64,000 nt of DNA from Solwaraspora sp. WMMD791 (GCF_029581195.1 NZ_CP120737.1:744001-808000), one strand, 5' to 3'. Numbered from the stretch's first letter, positions 25,929 to 35,224 are shown. Made by a program: numbers and translations. Notes: a model not told the origin generated them from the letters alone.

Positions 25929-27520
25929 TGGAGTCCTACGACTACGTCATCGTCGGTGCCGGCACCGCCGGCTGCGTGCTCGCGGCGCGGCTGAGCGAGG
26001 ACCCTGACGTGACGGTGTGCCTGCTCGAGGCCGGACCTGTCGACGACTCGGACAACATCCGCATCCCGGCGGCGGGCGGCAAGCTGCTGCGCTCGCAGTA
26101 CGACTGGGACTACAACAGCAACGAGGAGCCACAGCTGGGCGGGCGCCGGCTCTATCTGCCGCGGGGACGTGTCCTCGGCGGCACCAGCGCGCTCAACGGC
26201 ATGGTGCACATCCGGGGCAACGCCCGCGACTTCGACGAGTGGTGTCAGCCCGGCTGGACCTACGAGACCATGCTGCCGTACTTCGTCGGCTGCGAGGACA
26301 ACGAGCGAGGCGCCTCGGCTTACCACGGGACCGGCGGCCCGCTGCCGGTCGCCGAGGGCCGTTCGCGCAACCCGATGGCGGCGGCGTTCGTACGTGCCGC
26401 GGTGGAGGCCGGGTTTCCGGCCAACGACGACTTCAACGGCCCGAGCCAGGACGGTTTCGGCTTCTATCAGGTGAACCAGCGCAACGGGCGGCGGTGCAGC
26501 GCTGCGGCGGCATACCTGCACCCGTCGGCTGCTCGACCCAACCTGACCGTGCGTACCCGAACCCACGCACACCGCGTCCTCGTCGAGGGCGGGCGGGCCT
26601 GCGGGGTACGGGTCCAGCGGTACGACGAGGTGGTCGACATCCGGGCGCAGCGCGAGGTCATCGTGGCCGCCGGGGCGTACAACTCTCCGCAGTTGCTGAT
26701 GCTGTCCGGGATCGGTCCGGCCGAACGCCTCGCCGCAGTGGGCGTGCCGGTCCTCGCCGACCTGCCCGAGGTCGGCCGCAACCTGCAGGACCATCCCGCC
26801 CTGTACCTGGTCTTCACCCACGACGAGCCGGTCAGCCTGCTGTCCGCCGGTGAGGAAAGGAACGTTCGCCAGTTCGAGGCCGACGGCAGCGGACCGCTGT
26901 CGTCCAACGTGCCGGAAGCCGGTGGCTTCGTACGTACCCAGAGCGGCCTGGCGGCCCCCGACGTGCAGTACCACGTGCTGCCGGTGATGTTCGTCGAGTG
27001 CGCCCTCGGCGAGTCGGTCGAGCACGGCATTTCCTTCGGTCCCTGCGTGTTGCGGCCAGCCAGCCGAGGCGAGGTCAACCTTGCCTCCGACGACCCGACA
27101 GCCAAGCCGCGTATCCGGCACCAGTACTACGAGGAGACTGCGGACCTGCGGACGATGACAGCCGGCCTGCGAATCGCCATGGAGTTGGCCAGGCAGCCAT
27201 CGCTGGCGCCGTACACCGTGCGCCCGTACGCGTACCCGGCTTCCACCGACGAGGCGGACCTGCACGCGTTCGTGCGGGCACACACCCAGTCGATCTTCCA
27301 CCCGGCCGGCACCTGCGCGATCGGCCCCGTGCTGGACCCGGATCTGAGGGTGCACGGGGTGGACGGCCTGCGCGTGGTGGACGCGTCCGTGCTGCCGCTT
27401 GTGCCGAGGGGCAACACCAACGCCCCGATCGTCGCGGTCGCGGAGCGGGCGGCGGACCTGATCCGTGGCCGCGCCGAGCCGGCCCACACCCGCCAGGGCT
27501 TGATGGGTGTGCATCAATGA
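25928..27520 (+). CDS. GMC-family FAD-dependent oxidoreductase
   Basis: A 530-residue glucose-methanol-choline oxidoreductase. The FAD-binding start is YVIVGAGTAGCVLAARLS, GMC signature 1 is PRGRVLGGTSALNGMVHIRG, and the C-terminal active-site pair is QSIFHPAGTCAIG (His) and VPRGNTNAPI (Asn). The family oxidises alcohols to aldehydes; choline dehydrogenase is a well-known member. It is translationally coupled to the aminotransferase before it and overlaps the next flavoprotein start (ATGA). An alcohol to aldehyde to amine sequence with the aminotransferase is an attractive inference. Confidence 0.93.
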   Translation: MESYDYVIVGAGTAGCVLAARLSEDPDVTVCLLEAGPVDDSDNIRIPAAGGKLLRSQYDWDYNSNEEPQLGGRRLYLPRGRVLGGTSALNGMVHIRGNARDFDEWCQPGWTYETMLPYFVGCEDNERGASAYHGTGGPLPVAEGRSRNPMAAAFVRAAVEAGFPANDDFNGPSQDGFGFYQVNQRNGRRCSAAAAYLHPSAARPNLTVRTRTHAHRVLVEGGRACGVRVQRYDEVVDIRAQREVIVAAGAYNSPQLLMLSGIGPAERLAAVGVPVLADLPEVGRNLQDHPALYLVFTHDEPVSLLSAGEERNVRQFEADGSGPLSSNVPEAGGFVRTQSGLAAPDVQYHVLPVMFVECALGESVEHGISFGPCVLRPASRGEVNLASDDPTAKPRIRHQYYEETADLRTMTAGLRIAMELARQPSLAPYTVRPYAYPASTDEADLHAFVRAHTQSIFHPAGTCAIGPVLDPDLRVHGVDGLRVVDASVLPLVPRGNTNAPIVAVAERAADLIRGRAEPAHTRQGLMGVHQ

Positions 27521-29046
27521 GCGAGAGGCTCGGCAGTCGGGCGGTCGTGCTCGGCGCCGGAATCGCGGGCCTTGTGACGGCCCGGGTGCTGGCGGACCGG
27601 TATGCCCAGGTCGTGGTCGTCGAGCGCAACACCGTCGTCGGCGTGACCGGCCCGCGTGCGGGTGTGCCGCAGGGTCACCACGCGCACGCTCTGCTGGCCC
27701 GAGGACAGGAGGTGATGGAGCGGCTCTTCCCCGGTATGCAGGCCGACCTGACCGCCGACGGCGTGCTCAGCGGCGACCTGTCGGGGGATCTGCGCTGGTA
27801 CTTGCGCGGTCGCGCGCTGCAGCAGTCGCATTCGCGCCTGACCAGCGTCTCGGCCAACCGACCGACGCTCGAGGCCTGTGTGCGCCGGCGGGTCGTCGAG
27901 ATGCCTGACGTGCTCGTGCGGGAGCGCACCGTTGTGCAAGGTCTGGCGACGACGAGCGACCACAGCCGGGTCACCGGCGTGCGGGTCGTCGGAGACGAAC
28001 CAGGGGCGACACCCGAGACGATCGACGCCGACCTGGTGGTCGACGCGACCGGCCGCGGCAGCCGCACCCCGGTGTGGCTGGAGCAGTTCGGCTACCAACG
28101 GCCGGCAGAGGACAAGGTGCGAATCGACCTGGCCTATGTGTCGCAGTACTTCCGGTTGCGCACCGACCCGTTCGGCACCGACCTGGCGATCAACTCGGTG
28201 CCGCACCCGGGCAACACGCGCGGAGCCTTCTTCGGCAAGTTCCCCGATGACGTGGCCCTGTTGTCCCTTACCGGGCTGCTCGGCGACCACCCGCCGAGGG
28301 ACCCCGACGGCTTCCTGGCCTTCGCCCGTTCGCTGCCGGTGCCGGACGTGTACGACGGGCTGCGCGACGCCGAGCCGCTGACCGAGCCCGTGACCTTCAC
28401 CTTCCCGGCGAGCCTGCGTCGCCGGTACGAGCGGCTGTCCCGCTTCCCGGAGCGCCTACTCGTGCTCGGCGACGCGGTCTGCAGCTTCAACCCGGTCTAC
28501 GGCCAGGGCATGACGGTCGCCGCCATCGAGGCCATGACGCTGCGTACGTGGCTGCTTCGCGGCGTGCCGCCCGAGCCGCGCGGGTTCCTGCGCGACATCG
28601 GTCGCGTCGTGGACGTGCCATGGCAGATCTCCACCAGCGGCGACCTCGACTTCCCAGGTGTACCCGGCAAACGGTCGGCGATGGTGCGCATGGGCAACGC
28701 TTACATGGCCCGGGTGCAGTACGCGGCGACCAAGGACCAGTCCGTCACCGCGACGTTCATGCGGGTGGCCGGCCTGGTCGACCCGCCGAGCGCGCTGATG
28801 CGCCCCGGCTTCGTCCGGCGCGTGCTGCGGCTGTCACACGACCGCACAACCGGGCCGGCGGCCGAATCCCTCACCGCATTCGACCGAACCGACCAGTTAG
28901 AGAGGCCGCGTCATGAAACCGTTCCGCATCGAGATTCCGCAGGCCGCCATCGACGATCTCAACCGTCGGTTGGCCGACGTCCGCTGGCCCGCACCACTGG
29001 GAGACGACGACTGGAGCCGCGGTGTACCGGTGTGGTACCTGCGTGA
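27517..29046 (+). CDS. FAD-dependent monooxygenase, MonCI/LasC epoxidase-like
   Basis: A 509-residue flavoprotein: Rossmann start [50 protein letters not shown], and the second FAD motif [20 protein letters not shown]. The VPQ-HHAH and FNPVYGQGM blocks match the epoxidase group that includes polyether enzymes MonCI and LasC (established family, similarity judged by eye). Paired with two epoxide hydrolases, an epoxidation then ring-opening step is plausible. The frame continues 134 bases into the next gene before stopping at 29046; the recognisable domain ends near 28860, so the tail may be functionless or reflect a late frameshift. Confidence 0.88.
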   Translation: MSERLGSRAVVLGAGIAGLVTARVLADRYAQVVVVERNTVVGVTGPRAGVPQGHHAHALLARGQEVMERLFPGMQADLTADGVLSGDLSGDLRWYLRGRALQQSHSRLTSVSANRPTLEACVRRRVVEMPDVLVRERTVVQGLATTSDHSRVTGVRVVGDEPGATPETIDADLVVDATGRGSRTPVWLEQFGYQRPAEDKVRIDLAYVSQYFRLRTDPFGTDLAINSVPHPGNTRGAFFGKFPDDVALLSLTGLLGDHPPRDPDGFLAFARSLPVPDVYDGLRDAEPLTEPVTFTFPASLRRRYERLSRFPERLLVLGDAVCSFNPVYGQGMTVAAIEAMTLRTWLLRGVPPEPRGFLRDIGRVVDVPWQISTSGDLDFPGVPGKRSAMVRMGNAYMARVQYAATKDQSVTATFMRVAGLVDPPSALMRPGFVRRVLRLSHDRTTGPAAESLTAFDRTDQLERPRHETVPHRDSAGRHRRSQPSVGRRPLARTTGRRRLEPRCTGVVPA

Positions 29047-30064
29047 GCTCGTCGAGTACTGGCGTACCCAGTACGACTGGCGGGCCGCCGAGGCTGAGCT
29101 GAACCGGTACCCCCAGTTCCTCGCCGAGATCAACGGCGCCACCGTGCACTTCCTGCACGTACGTTCCCCGGAGCCGGACGCGGTGCCGATGCTGATCACC
29201 CACGGCTGGCCGGGCTCGGTGGCCGAGTTCCTCGACGTCATCGGCCCGCTGACCGACCCTGCCGCGCACGGCGGCGACCGGGCCGACGCGTTCCACCTCG
29301 TCATTGCCAGTCCGCCGGGATTCGGCTTCTCCGGCCCGGCCCGCCCGGGGTGGCACGCGGGCACCATCGCGCCGGTCTGGGCCGAGCTGATGAACCAGCT
29401 GGGCTACGACCGGTACGTGGTCCAGGGCGGCGACGCAGGCGCGGTCATCTCGCAGCAGGTCGCCGCCGTGGCACCGGATCATGTCATCGGGTTGCACGTC
29501 AACATGCTGATGACCTTTCCGTCCGGCGATCCCGAGGAGCTGGCCGGGCTCAGCGAGGTCGACCAGGCGCGTCTCGCACTCATGGGCCGATTCGACGCGG
29601 AGCTGTCCGGATACATGAAGCTGCAGTCGACCCGGCCGCAGACCTTGGCGTACGCGTTGACGGACTCGCCCGTGGGCCAGCTGGCCTGGATCGTGGAGCG
29701 GTTCCGGGAGTGGACCGACGCGGCAAAGGTGCCCGACGACGCGGTGTCGAGGGACCGGTTGCTGACCATCGTGGCCATCTACTGGTTCACCGCCACCGCC
29801 GGCACGTCGGCCGCGCTCTACTACGAGGGCGCGGAGGGCATGCGCGCGATGGCCTCCGGCTGGCGGCCGGAACCGATCCGGGTCCCGGCCGGTGTCGCGG
29901 TGTACCCGCACGATCCCTTCCAGCCGTTGCGCGGGCTGGCGCACCACTACCTGGCCGACATCGTGCGGTGGAACGAGCCCGACCGGGGTGGTCACTTCGC
30001 CGCGATGGAGGAGCCGGACCTGTTCGTCGACGACGTGCGAGCCTTCGGTCGTATCGTGCGGTGA
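28913..30064 (+). CDS. Epoxide hydrolase of the EHN family, copy 2
   Basis: A 383-residue paralogue of the gene at 19817; the two align over their whole length with well over half of residues identical by eye. It has the EHN cap ([20 protein letters not shown]), [14 protein letters not shown] and a nucleophile elbow [12 protein letters not shown] with Asp174. The elbow is GGDAG here and AADFG in copy 1, so the pair has diverged at the catalytic site. The ATG at 28913 follows GAGAGG and lies inside the tail of the flavin monooxygenase frame, which suggests coupled translation. Product release or opening of an epoxide made by that enzyme is inference. Confidence 0.9.
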   Translation: MKPFRIEIPQAAIDDLNRRLADVRWPAPLGDDDWSRGVPVWYLRELVEYWRTQYDWRAAEAELNRYPQFLAEINGATVHFLHVRSPEPDAVPMLITHGWPGSVAEFLDVIGPLTDPAAHGGDRADAFHLVIASPPGFGFSGPARPGWHAGTIAPVWAELMNQLGYDRYVVQGGDAGAVISQQVAAVAPDHVIGLHVNMLMTFPSGDPEELAGLSEVDQARLALMGRFDAELSGYMKLQSTRPQTLAYALTDSPVGQLAWIVERFREWTDAAKVPDDAVSRDRLLTIVAIYWFTATAGTSAALYYEGAEGMRAMASGWRPEPIRVPAGVAVYPHDPFQPLRGLAHHYLADIVRWNEPDRGGHFAAMEEPDLFVDDVRAFGRIVR

Positions 30065-30410
30065 CGACGAGGGGCAACGCGGCGTCCCGCGATGGACAAA
30101 GCGCAGTATCGGAGTAGATCCGTTGATGCACATGGATATGCTTCTGGAGTAGATCGACGGTCCCGCTGACGGCTCCCACAGCGGGTCAACGACACTGAGG
30201 ACGGTGCCTAGGCATCGGAGGAAGGAAACTGCTGGGTGCCCGAGCGCGAACGAGTGTTCCACCGCTGGTCCGCGACGGCGAGAGCGTCGCTGAGTGGAGG
30301 CTTCGTCCCGGCCGCCGTCAGCTGATCCCGCCAGCCGTGGCACTGCTCGTGCGCACGAACGACACCGTCACGGGATCGATGCGCCCAACACTGATACTTC
30401 GGAGGCTCCC
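30065..30410 (+). other. 346-bp gap with a direct repeat and lower-GC segment
   Basis: No confident gene. A 10-bp direct repeat GGAGTAGATC occurs at 30111-30120 and 30146-30155 within a locally AT-richer stretch (about 30090-30160), which may be a regulatory region for the following glycosyltransferase. A possible 29-codon frame starts at a GTG at 30236 after GGAGGAAGGAA and ends at 30325 (PERERVFHRWSATARASL...); it has no recognisable features and is listed only as a note. Confidence 0.35.
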
Positions 30411-31640
30411 ATGTCGGCAACCGGTAACCCCAAAGTCTCGATAGTGATCCCGACGTACAACCGTCGCGACCGGCTGCACAACACCTTGCACCAGCTCACC
30501 CGGCAGGTGCCCGGCACGCCGGAGTTCGAGGTCGTGGTGTCCGACGACGGGTCGTCCGACGACTCGGCGACCGTCGCCAAGTCGTTCGCCGATCGGCTGA
30601 ACCTGAAATACACCTACCAGGAGGATCTCGGCAACCGGGTCGCGCTCGCGCGCAACAACGGTGCGCGGCTGGCCACCGCACCGATCCTGGTCTTTCTGGA
30701 CACCGGCGCGATCGCCGGGCCCGACTTCGTACTACAGCACCATCTGGCCCACAGCAACGGTTCGCCCCGGCATGCCCTGGCCGGATACGCCTACGGCTAC
30801 AACCCCGGGGACCCGATGGTGCAGGTGCCCGACCTCCTCAAGCGGTTCACACCCGAGGAGATGGTGGAGGTCTACGGCCGGGTCCACGAGTTCCTCGACA
30901 GTCGCGAGCTGGCGCTGCTCAGGTGCGACGACGACCTGACCAGGCGCAGCGTGCCATGGCTCGTCTTCTGGACCATCAACTGCTCCGTGCACACCGACGA
31001 CTTCTGGGCGGTGGGCGGCTTCGACGAGGGGCACCGCGGCTGGGCCGTGGAGGACCTCGACCTCGGATACCGCCTGCACCGCAGCGGCCTGCCGCTGCAC
31101 TTCACCCGCAAGGCCTGGGTGATCGAGGAGCACCAGGACCGGGTGTTCGACGAGCAGTACGAGGAGTTCCAGGCCAACATGCTGCGCTTCGTGACCAACA
31201 ATCCGGAGCCGGTCAACGAGATCGGCTGGACGGTGGCGGTCCACGAGAACATGTTCTGGTCGTGGGAGGAGGACAACAAAGACCTTGAACGGTACACCGA
31301 CGAGGTACGCGGTCTGGACGTCTCGGCAGAGGTCGAGCTGGCGTTGCGGGGCGTCTCCGCGACCGACCGCGTGGTCGTGATCGGCGCCGGCGGCGCGCTG
31401 CCCGAGTCGATGCCCGCGGCCACCGTGATGGACTTCGACCGGGAGCTGATCGAGCGCGTGGCAGCCACCGGGCGGCACGTCACCCATCACAGCCTGGGCC
31501 TGCGTACGCCGTTGGCCGACCAGTCCGCCGACATCGTCATCCTCACGTCCCGGCTCGCCAAGTTCTGGCGCCGCTGGGAGGACCAGTTCATGATCGAGGC
31601 ACGCCGCATCGGACGCGACGTGCGCTGCCTCGTGCCGTAG
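30411..31640 (+). CDS. GT2 glycosyltransferase with extra C-terminal Rossmann-like domain, copy 2
   Basis: A 409-residue paralogue of the minus-strand gene at 23000-24256. The GT-A domain has VSIVIPTYNRRDRLHNTL, FEVVVSDDGSSDDSA, LVFLDTGAIAGPDF, WAVGGFDEG and WAVEDLDLGYRLHRSG. The C-terminal domain (about 310-409) repeats the extra fold: RVVVIGAGGALPESMPA, a conserved MDFD element, LGLRTPLADQSADIVILTSR and RRIGRDVRCL. The ATG at 30411 follows GGAGG. Keeping two copies with the same unusual tail suggests that the tail works with the transfer step, for example in acceptor binding. Donor and acceptor are unknown. Confidence 0.87.
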   Translation: MSATGNPKVSIVIPTYNRRDRLHNTLHQLTRQVPGTPEFEVVVSDDGSSDDSATVAKSFADRLNLKYTYQEDLGNRVALARNNGARLATAPILVFLDTGAIAGPDFVLQHHLAHSNGSPRHALAGYAYGYNPGDPMVQVPDLLKRFTPEEMVEVYGRVHEFLDSRELALLRCDDDLTRRSVPWLVFWTINCSVHTDDFWAVGGFDEGHRGWAVEDLDLGYRLHRSGLPLHFTRKAWVIEEHQDRVFDEQYEEFQANMLRFVTNNPEPVNEIGWTVAVHENMFWSWEEDNKDLERYTDEVRGLDVSAEVELALRGVSATDRVVVIGAGGALPESMPAATVMDFDRELIERVAATGRHVTHHSLGLRTPLADQSADIVILTSRLAKFWRRWEDQFMIEARRIGRDVRCLVP

Positions 31641-32195
31641 ACCCGCACTCCCCACGATCAAGGTGGCGCGGCCGGCGTCACCCTACCCGGCGTGCCCGGA
31701 TTCCGTCTCACGCATCGAGCGATCTCCAAGAGGCGCTGGTCGCGGGCCGGGGCATGACCTCTACCAGCCAATCGATCCGGGACTGCTGATGCCCATGCGG
31801 GACGTGGATCCGTACAACGCCCCGGGCTTCACGCTCGGCGAGGTGGTCGAGTCGGCGGCCCTGCCGGGCTGACACCGGCGACATCGTGCCGCACCACCTC
31901 GCCTGGCGGGAGTACGCGGTCGGCGACGCCGCGCAATTCCAGGTGTTCGAGCGCGACCGCTACCTGTCGCTGATCAACCATCTCTCAATACCGTCAGCAG
32001 CGGGTCGTCGCTATATGCGGATGTGCCTATTCAGTGCATCGAACGGGACATTCAGGCACTCGACCTGCACGCCCTGATCCACCCCGACACCAACGTACCG
32101 CTGATTCGGCACACCCCGGAATGCCTGCCCGCCGATCATCGCCGTCCGGTAGGTGGGCTGCCGAGGCCTGCCCGAAAACTCAAGAGGAGGACCGG
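31641..32195 (+). pseudogene. 555-bp region of gene fragments before the MFS gene
   Basis: Codon bias moves between frames, as in a decayed gene. Readable pieces are DLYQPIDPGLLMPMRDVDPY to LGEVVESAALPG (ends at 31872), then IVPHHLAWREYAVGDAAQFQ to RDRYLSLINHLS (31885-31990), then DVPIQCIERDIQALDLHALI with HPDTNV (32020-32100). The last piece resembles the remnant at 22039-22176. I do not recognise the parent proteins. Confidence 0.4.
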
Positions 32196-33629
32196 ATGCC
32201 GCCAACGCTCTCCGACGCCACATCCCTCACGGGCACCACATCCAGCACGGGCCGTCGCTTGGCGGCGCTGGTCCTGCTGTGCCTCGCCAGCTTCATGATG
32301 ATCCTCGACTCGGAGATCGTGATCCTGGCCCTGCCGTCCATCCAGAACGCCCTCGGCCTGGACCCCTCGGCGGCGCAATGGATCCTCACGGCCAACGCCG
32401 TCACCTTCGGCGGCCTGCTCCTGCTCGGCGGGCGCGCGGCCGACCTGCTCGGCCGGCGCCGCGTGTTCATGTGGGGCATGGCCCTGTTCCTGATCACCTC
32501 GCTGGTCTCCGGCATCGCCTGGAGCGGTGAGGTCATCATCGTGGCCCGCGCGCTGCACGGCGTGTCGTCGGCCATGCTCGTGCCCAGCGCGCTGTCCATC
32601 CTGATGAACACCTTTCGGGAGGGTAAGGAACGCAACCGGGCCATCGCCTCGTGGTCGGCGGTCGGCGGCGTCGGCGCGACCGCCGGGCTGCTGCTCGGCG
32701 GCACGATCACGACCGGGCTCGGCTGGCAGTGGGTCTTCCTGGTCAACGTGCCGGTCGTGGCGCTCGTCATGCTGATCAGCCCGTTCGTGCTCGACGAGAG
32801 CTGGGACCGCAACCGCGTACGCAACTTCGACATCGCCGGTGCCGTCACCATCACCGTCGCCGCGACCGCCCTGGTGTACGCGATCAGCAACGGGCCCGCG
32901 CTCGGCTGGGGCAGCGCACCGATCATCTCCCTGTTCGGCACGGTGATTCTGCTCCTCGGGGCGTTCGTCGTGATCGAGGCCCGATCCGCCGCACCCCTTG
33001 TGCCGATTCGCTTCCTGCGGCTGCACACGGTCGCGAGCGGCAACCTGCTCATGGTCGCCGTGGCGATGATCGTGTGGGGTGCGAGCGTGCTCATCTCGCT
33101 CTACACCCAGCAGGTGCTCGGCTACTCGGCCATCATGTCGGGCTTCGCCACCTCGGTCATGCCCGTGGCCGCCGTGTTCGGTGCCTACATCGGGCAGGCC
33201 TTCATCACCAAGCGCGGATTCCGCGTTGTCGCCGGGATCGGACTTCTCGGGCTCGGCGTGTGCTGCCTGCTGCTGTCCCGGGTACCCGTTGAAGGACAAT
33301 ACTTCCGCGACCTGTTCGTCGCGCTCGGACTCTTCGGTCTCTCCCTGGGCGTCGGGCACACCACCGCCTCGATCGTCGCCCTCACGGCGGTCCCCGAGCC
33401 GGAGTCGGGCCTCGCTTCCGGGCTGAGCGCCGCGAGCTTCCAGGTCGGCGGCGCCATCGGCGTCGCGTTCGTCACGACCGTGTCGGTGACCGTCTCGGGC
33501 GGATCCACCGCGCTGCCCGATCTGACCAGAGGTTTCCAGGCCGCGTTCATCGCCCTGGTGTGCGCCGCGATCGTTGGCTTCGTCATCGCCCTGGCGCTGC
33601 CGCGAAAGTCGGTCGCGCAGGCCGGCTGA
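32196..33629 (+). CDS. MFS multidrug exporter, DHA2 (14-helix) type
   Basis: The ATG at 32196 has a strong ribosome site (AAGAGGAGG). The 477-residue membrane protein has LASFMMILDSEIVILALPSI (motif of drug:H+ antiporters at helix 1), LGGRAADLLGRRRVFMWGMA (motif A), ARALHGVSSAMLVPSALSIL and a length fitting 14 helices. DHA2 proteins export drugs and secondary metabolites. It closes the run of biosynthetic-type genes and probably exports their product or gives resistance (inference). A hairpin terminator follows directly. Confidence 0.92.
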   Translation: MPPTLSDATSLTGTTSSTGRRLAALVLLCLASFMMILDSEIVILALPSIQNALGLDPSAAQWILTANAVTFGGLLLLGGRAADLLGRRRVFMWGMALFLITSLVSGIAWSGEVIIVARALHGVSSAMLVPSALSILMNTFREGKERNRAIASWSAVGGVGATAGLLLGGTITTGLGWQWVFLVNVPVVALVMLISPFVLDESWDRNRVRNFDIAGAVTITVAATALVYAISNGPALGWGSAPIISLFGTVILLLGAFVVIEARSAAPLVPIRFLRLHTVASGNLLMVAVAMIVWGASVLISLYTQQVLGYSAIMSGFATSVMPVAAVFGAYIGQAFITKRGFRVVAGIGLLGLGVCCLLLSRVPVEGQYFRDLFVALGLFGLSLGVGHTTASIVALTAVPEPESGLASGLSAASFQVGGAIGVAFVTTVSVTVSGGSTALPDLTRGFQAAFIALVCAAIVGFVIALALPRKSVAQAG

Positions 33630-33631
33630 CC

Positions 33632-33658
33632 GTGGGGCCGGCTCAAGGCCGGCCTCAC
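33632..33658 (+). terminator. Hairpin after the DHA2 exporter
   Basis: An 11-bp stem with one G-U pair (GTGGGGCCGGC against GCCGGCCTCAC) starts two bases after the stop codon. Confidence 0.6.
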
Positions 33659-33750
33659 GCAAGATCTTTCACGCACTCTGTCCCGTCGTCCGCCCGGCCT
33701 CGACCCGTCCCAGCGACCACAATCGTCACACTGCGTCGAGCTAACAAGAT

Positions 33751-33765
33751 CTACTAGGGTAGTAG
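33751..33765. promoter_or_regulatory. Palindrome CTACTA-GGG-TAGTAG upstream of the SRPBCC gene
   Basis: A perfect 6-bp inverted repeat with a 3-bp spacer lies ten bases before the GTG at 33775. It could be an operator overlapping the transcription start. The regulator is unknown. Confidence 0.4.
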
Positions 33766-33774
33766 GGTGGCCGA

Positions 33775-34251
33775 GTGAGCCGCTGGGTTGAGTCCGTGGA
33801 ACGCCGTATCGACGCCCCAGCCGCGCAGCTTTACGCGCTGGTGTCCGACCCCGAACGGCACCCGGAGTTCGACGGGTCGGACGGGCTGGTCGGAGTGACC
33901 GAGGTGAGCACGTCGACGCGGCCGCTGCGGGTCGGTGATTACTTCACGATGGACATGGACCTGCGCGGGAAGTATGCGATGACGAGCACCGTCGTCGAGG
34001 CGATTCCGAATCGACGGTTCGCTTGGCAGAGCAGGCCACACCCGTCCTGTGCGGCGTGGCGCAGGAAGTTCTTCGGTGGGCGGATCTGGCGCTACACTTT
34101 CGAGCCCGATGGAGACGCCACGATCGTCCGCGAGAGCTGGGACCTGAGTGAGGAGCCTGGCCGCCTGGGGATGATCTGGTTCGGTTTCGAGGTGCGTAAG
34201 ATCATGGGCCGATCCTTGGACCGGATGGCCGCGATCGTTCGGTCGGAGTGA
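33775..34251 (+). CDS. SRPBCC (START-like, polyketide cyclase/dehydrase fold) protein
   Basis: The GTG at 33775 starts a 158-residue protein with VESVERRIDAPAAQLYALVS and DPERHPEFDGSD, the first strand and helices of the SRPBCC ligand-binding fold, then a strand-rich middle (RVGDYFTMDMD, FAWQSRPHP) and the C-terminal helix LGMIWFGFEVRKIMGRSLDRM. Members bind hydrophobic small molecules, act as cyclases or are of unknown role. It stands between the cluster's exporter and the remnants of mobile DNA, with a palindrome before its start. Confidence 0.85.
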   Translation: MSRWVESVERRIDAPAAQLYALVSDPERHPEFDGSDGLVGVTEVSTSTRPLRVGDYFTMDMDLRGKYAMTSTVVEAIPNRRFAWQSRPHPSCAAWRRKFFGGRIWRYTFEPDGDATIVRESWDLSEEPGRLGMIWFGFEVRKIMGRSLDRMAAIVRSE

Positions 34252-34519
34252 CGAAACGGGTCAGGGGATCGTGTCGGCGCTGTGCGTGTGGCGTCGGGCT
34301 GGTGCCGTCGTGTCGCCGGGAAGTGGGCGCGCCGGAACTGGGCGTGTCGTTGTTGATCGAGCGATCGCGCGGTGCCCACGCCCGGCGGCGCGAGCCGGCA
34401 GGGCAGCGCCGGTAACGGAGGCGACGTCGGCCCGCTGGAGCCGGCACAGCTGGTTGTGGCGTCAGGTGGCCCAGCTGACCTGAGCGGCCCCAGATCGCGG
34501 ACACTACCGCCACGGCGGC
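34252..34519. other. 268-bp stretch without a supported gene
   Basis: Between the SRPBCC stop and the transposase remnant no frame shows recognisable protein sequence. It is probably part of the decayed mobile DNA that follows. Confidence 0.3.
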
Positions 34520-35188
34520 ATGGGCCCGCCGTCGCCTCAGGCGCGGAAGGCATGGGGCAAGAAACCACGCCGGCTACGCGAGGACGTCGACATCCTCAAA
34601 CGGGCCACGGCTTTTCTCCGCGACGGAGACCCGATGAACGTGTACCCGCTCCGTCGGGGCGGAGAAGGCGCGGCCCGACGGGACCGTGAAGCGTTCCTGT
34701 GAGCTGCTGGAGGTCTCCCGGTCCGGCCTGCTACCAGCACCGAGCCGGGCCGTCGTGTCGGGACCGCGACCACGTCGACCTTGCCGCCCGTATAGCGGAG
34801 ATCCACGCCTACTCGGCCGGCACCTACGGCGCGCCCCGGGTCCGCGCCGAACTCGCCGCGCAGGGGCGGCGGCATTCCCGGTAAGCGGGTCGCGCGGCTG
34901 ATGCGGGGCGCCGGGTTGTGCGGCCGGACGCCGAAGCGGTGGCGGACCACGTGGGAGGGCTGGCTGTACCTGGGCACCGTCATCGACATCGCCTCGCGGG
35001 GTCGTGGGCTGGGCGACCGCCGACCACCTGCGGACCGATCTGCCCGCTCAGGCGTTGTCCACCGCGATCGCCGTCCGACGCCCGGCCGGGCCGGTGATCT
35101 TCCACAGCGACAGGGGTTGCCAGTCTACGGTTAGGGCAAGGCTCTCAACACCCTGATCCTCGCCTACGGCGACCGGATCACCATCTAA
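34520..35188 (+). pseudogene. IS3-family transposase remnant (orfA end plus broken orfB)
   Basis: The end of an OrfA-type protein is readable (RRLREDVDILKRATAFLRDG), then pieces of an OrfB integrase in changing frames: CELLEVSRSG, HVDLAARIAEIHAYSAGTYG, APRVRAELAAQGRR, RVARLMRGAGLCG, YLGTVIDIASR and VIFHSDRGCQ. These are in the right order for IS3-family (IS3/IS150-like) OrfB but contain several frameshifts and stops, and the DDE region is incomplete. No intact ends or target duplication are apparent. It is a dead insertion sequence. Confidence 0.75.
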
Positions 35189-35224
35189 CGACCTCGATCA
35201 CACCCAAACGGTCAAACACGGAAA

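Noticed and set aside
25544-27517. A 657-codon minus-strand frame opposite the GMC oxidoreductase
   Set aside because: Antisense shadow with His/Arg/Gly-rich composition; the plus-strand genes carry all family motifs.
30236-30325. 29-codon frame proposed as a precursor peptide
   Set aside because: The ribosome site is distant, composition is unremarkable and no modifying enzyme is linked; kept only as a note in the gap description.
19817-33629. A mycofactocin-type or other radical-SAM RiPP locus
   Set aside because: GMC oxidoreductase plus GT2 recalls mycofactocin, but no radical SAM enzyme, chaperone, creatininase-like protease or precursor of that system is present.
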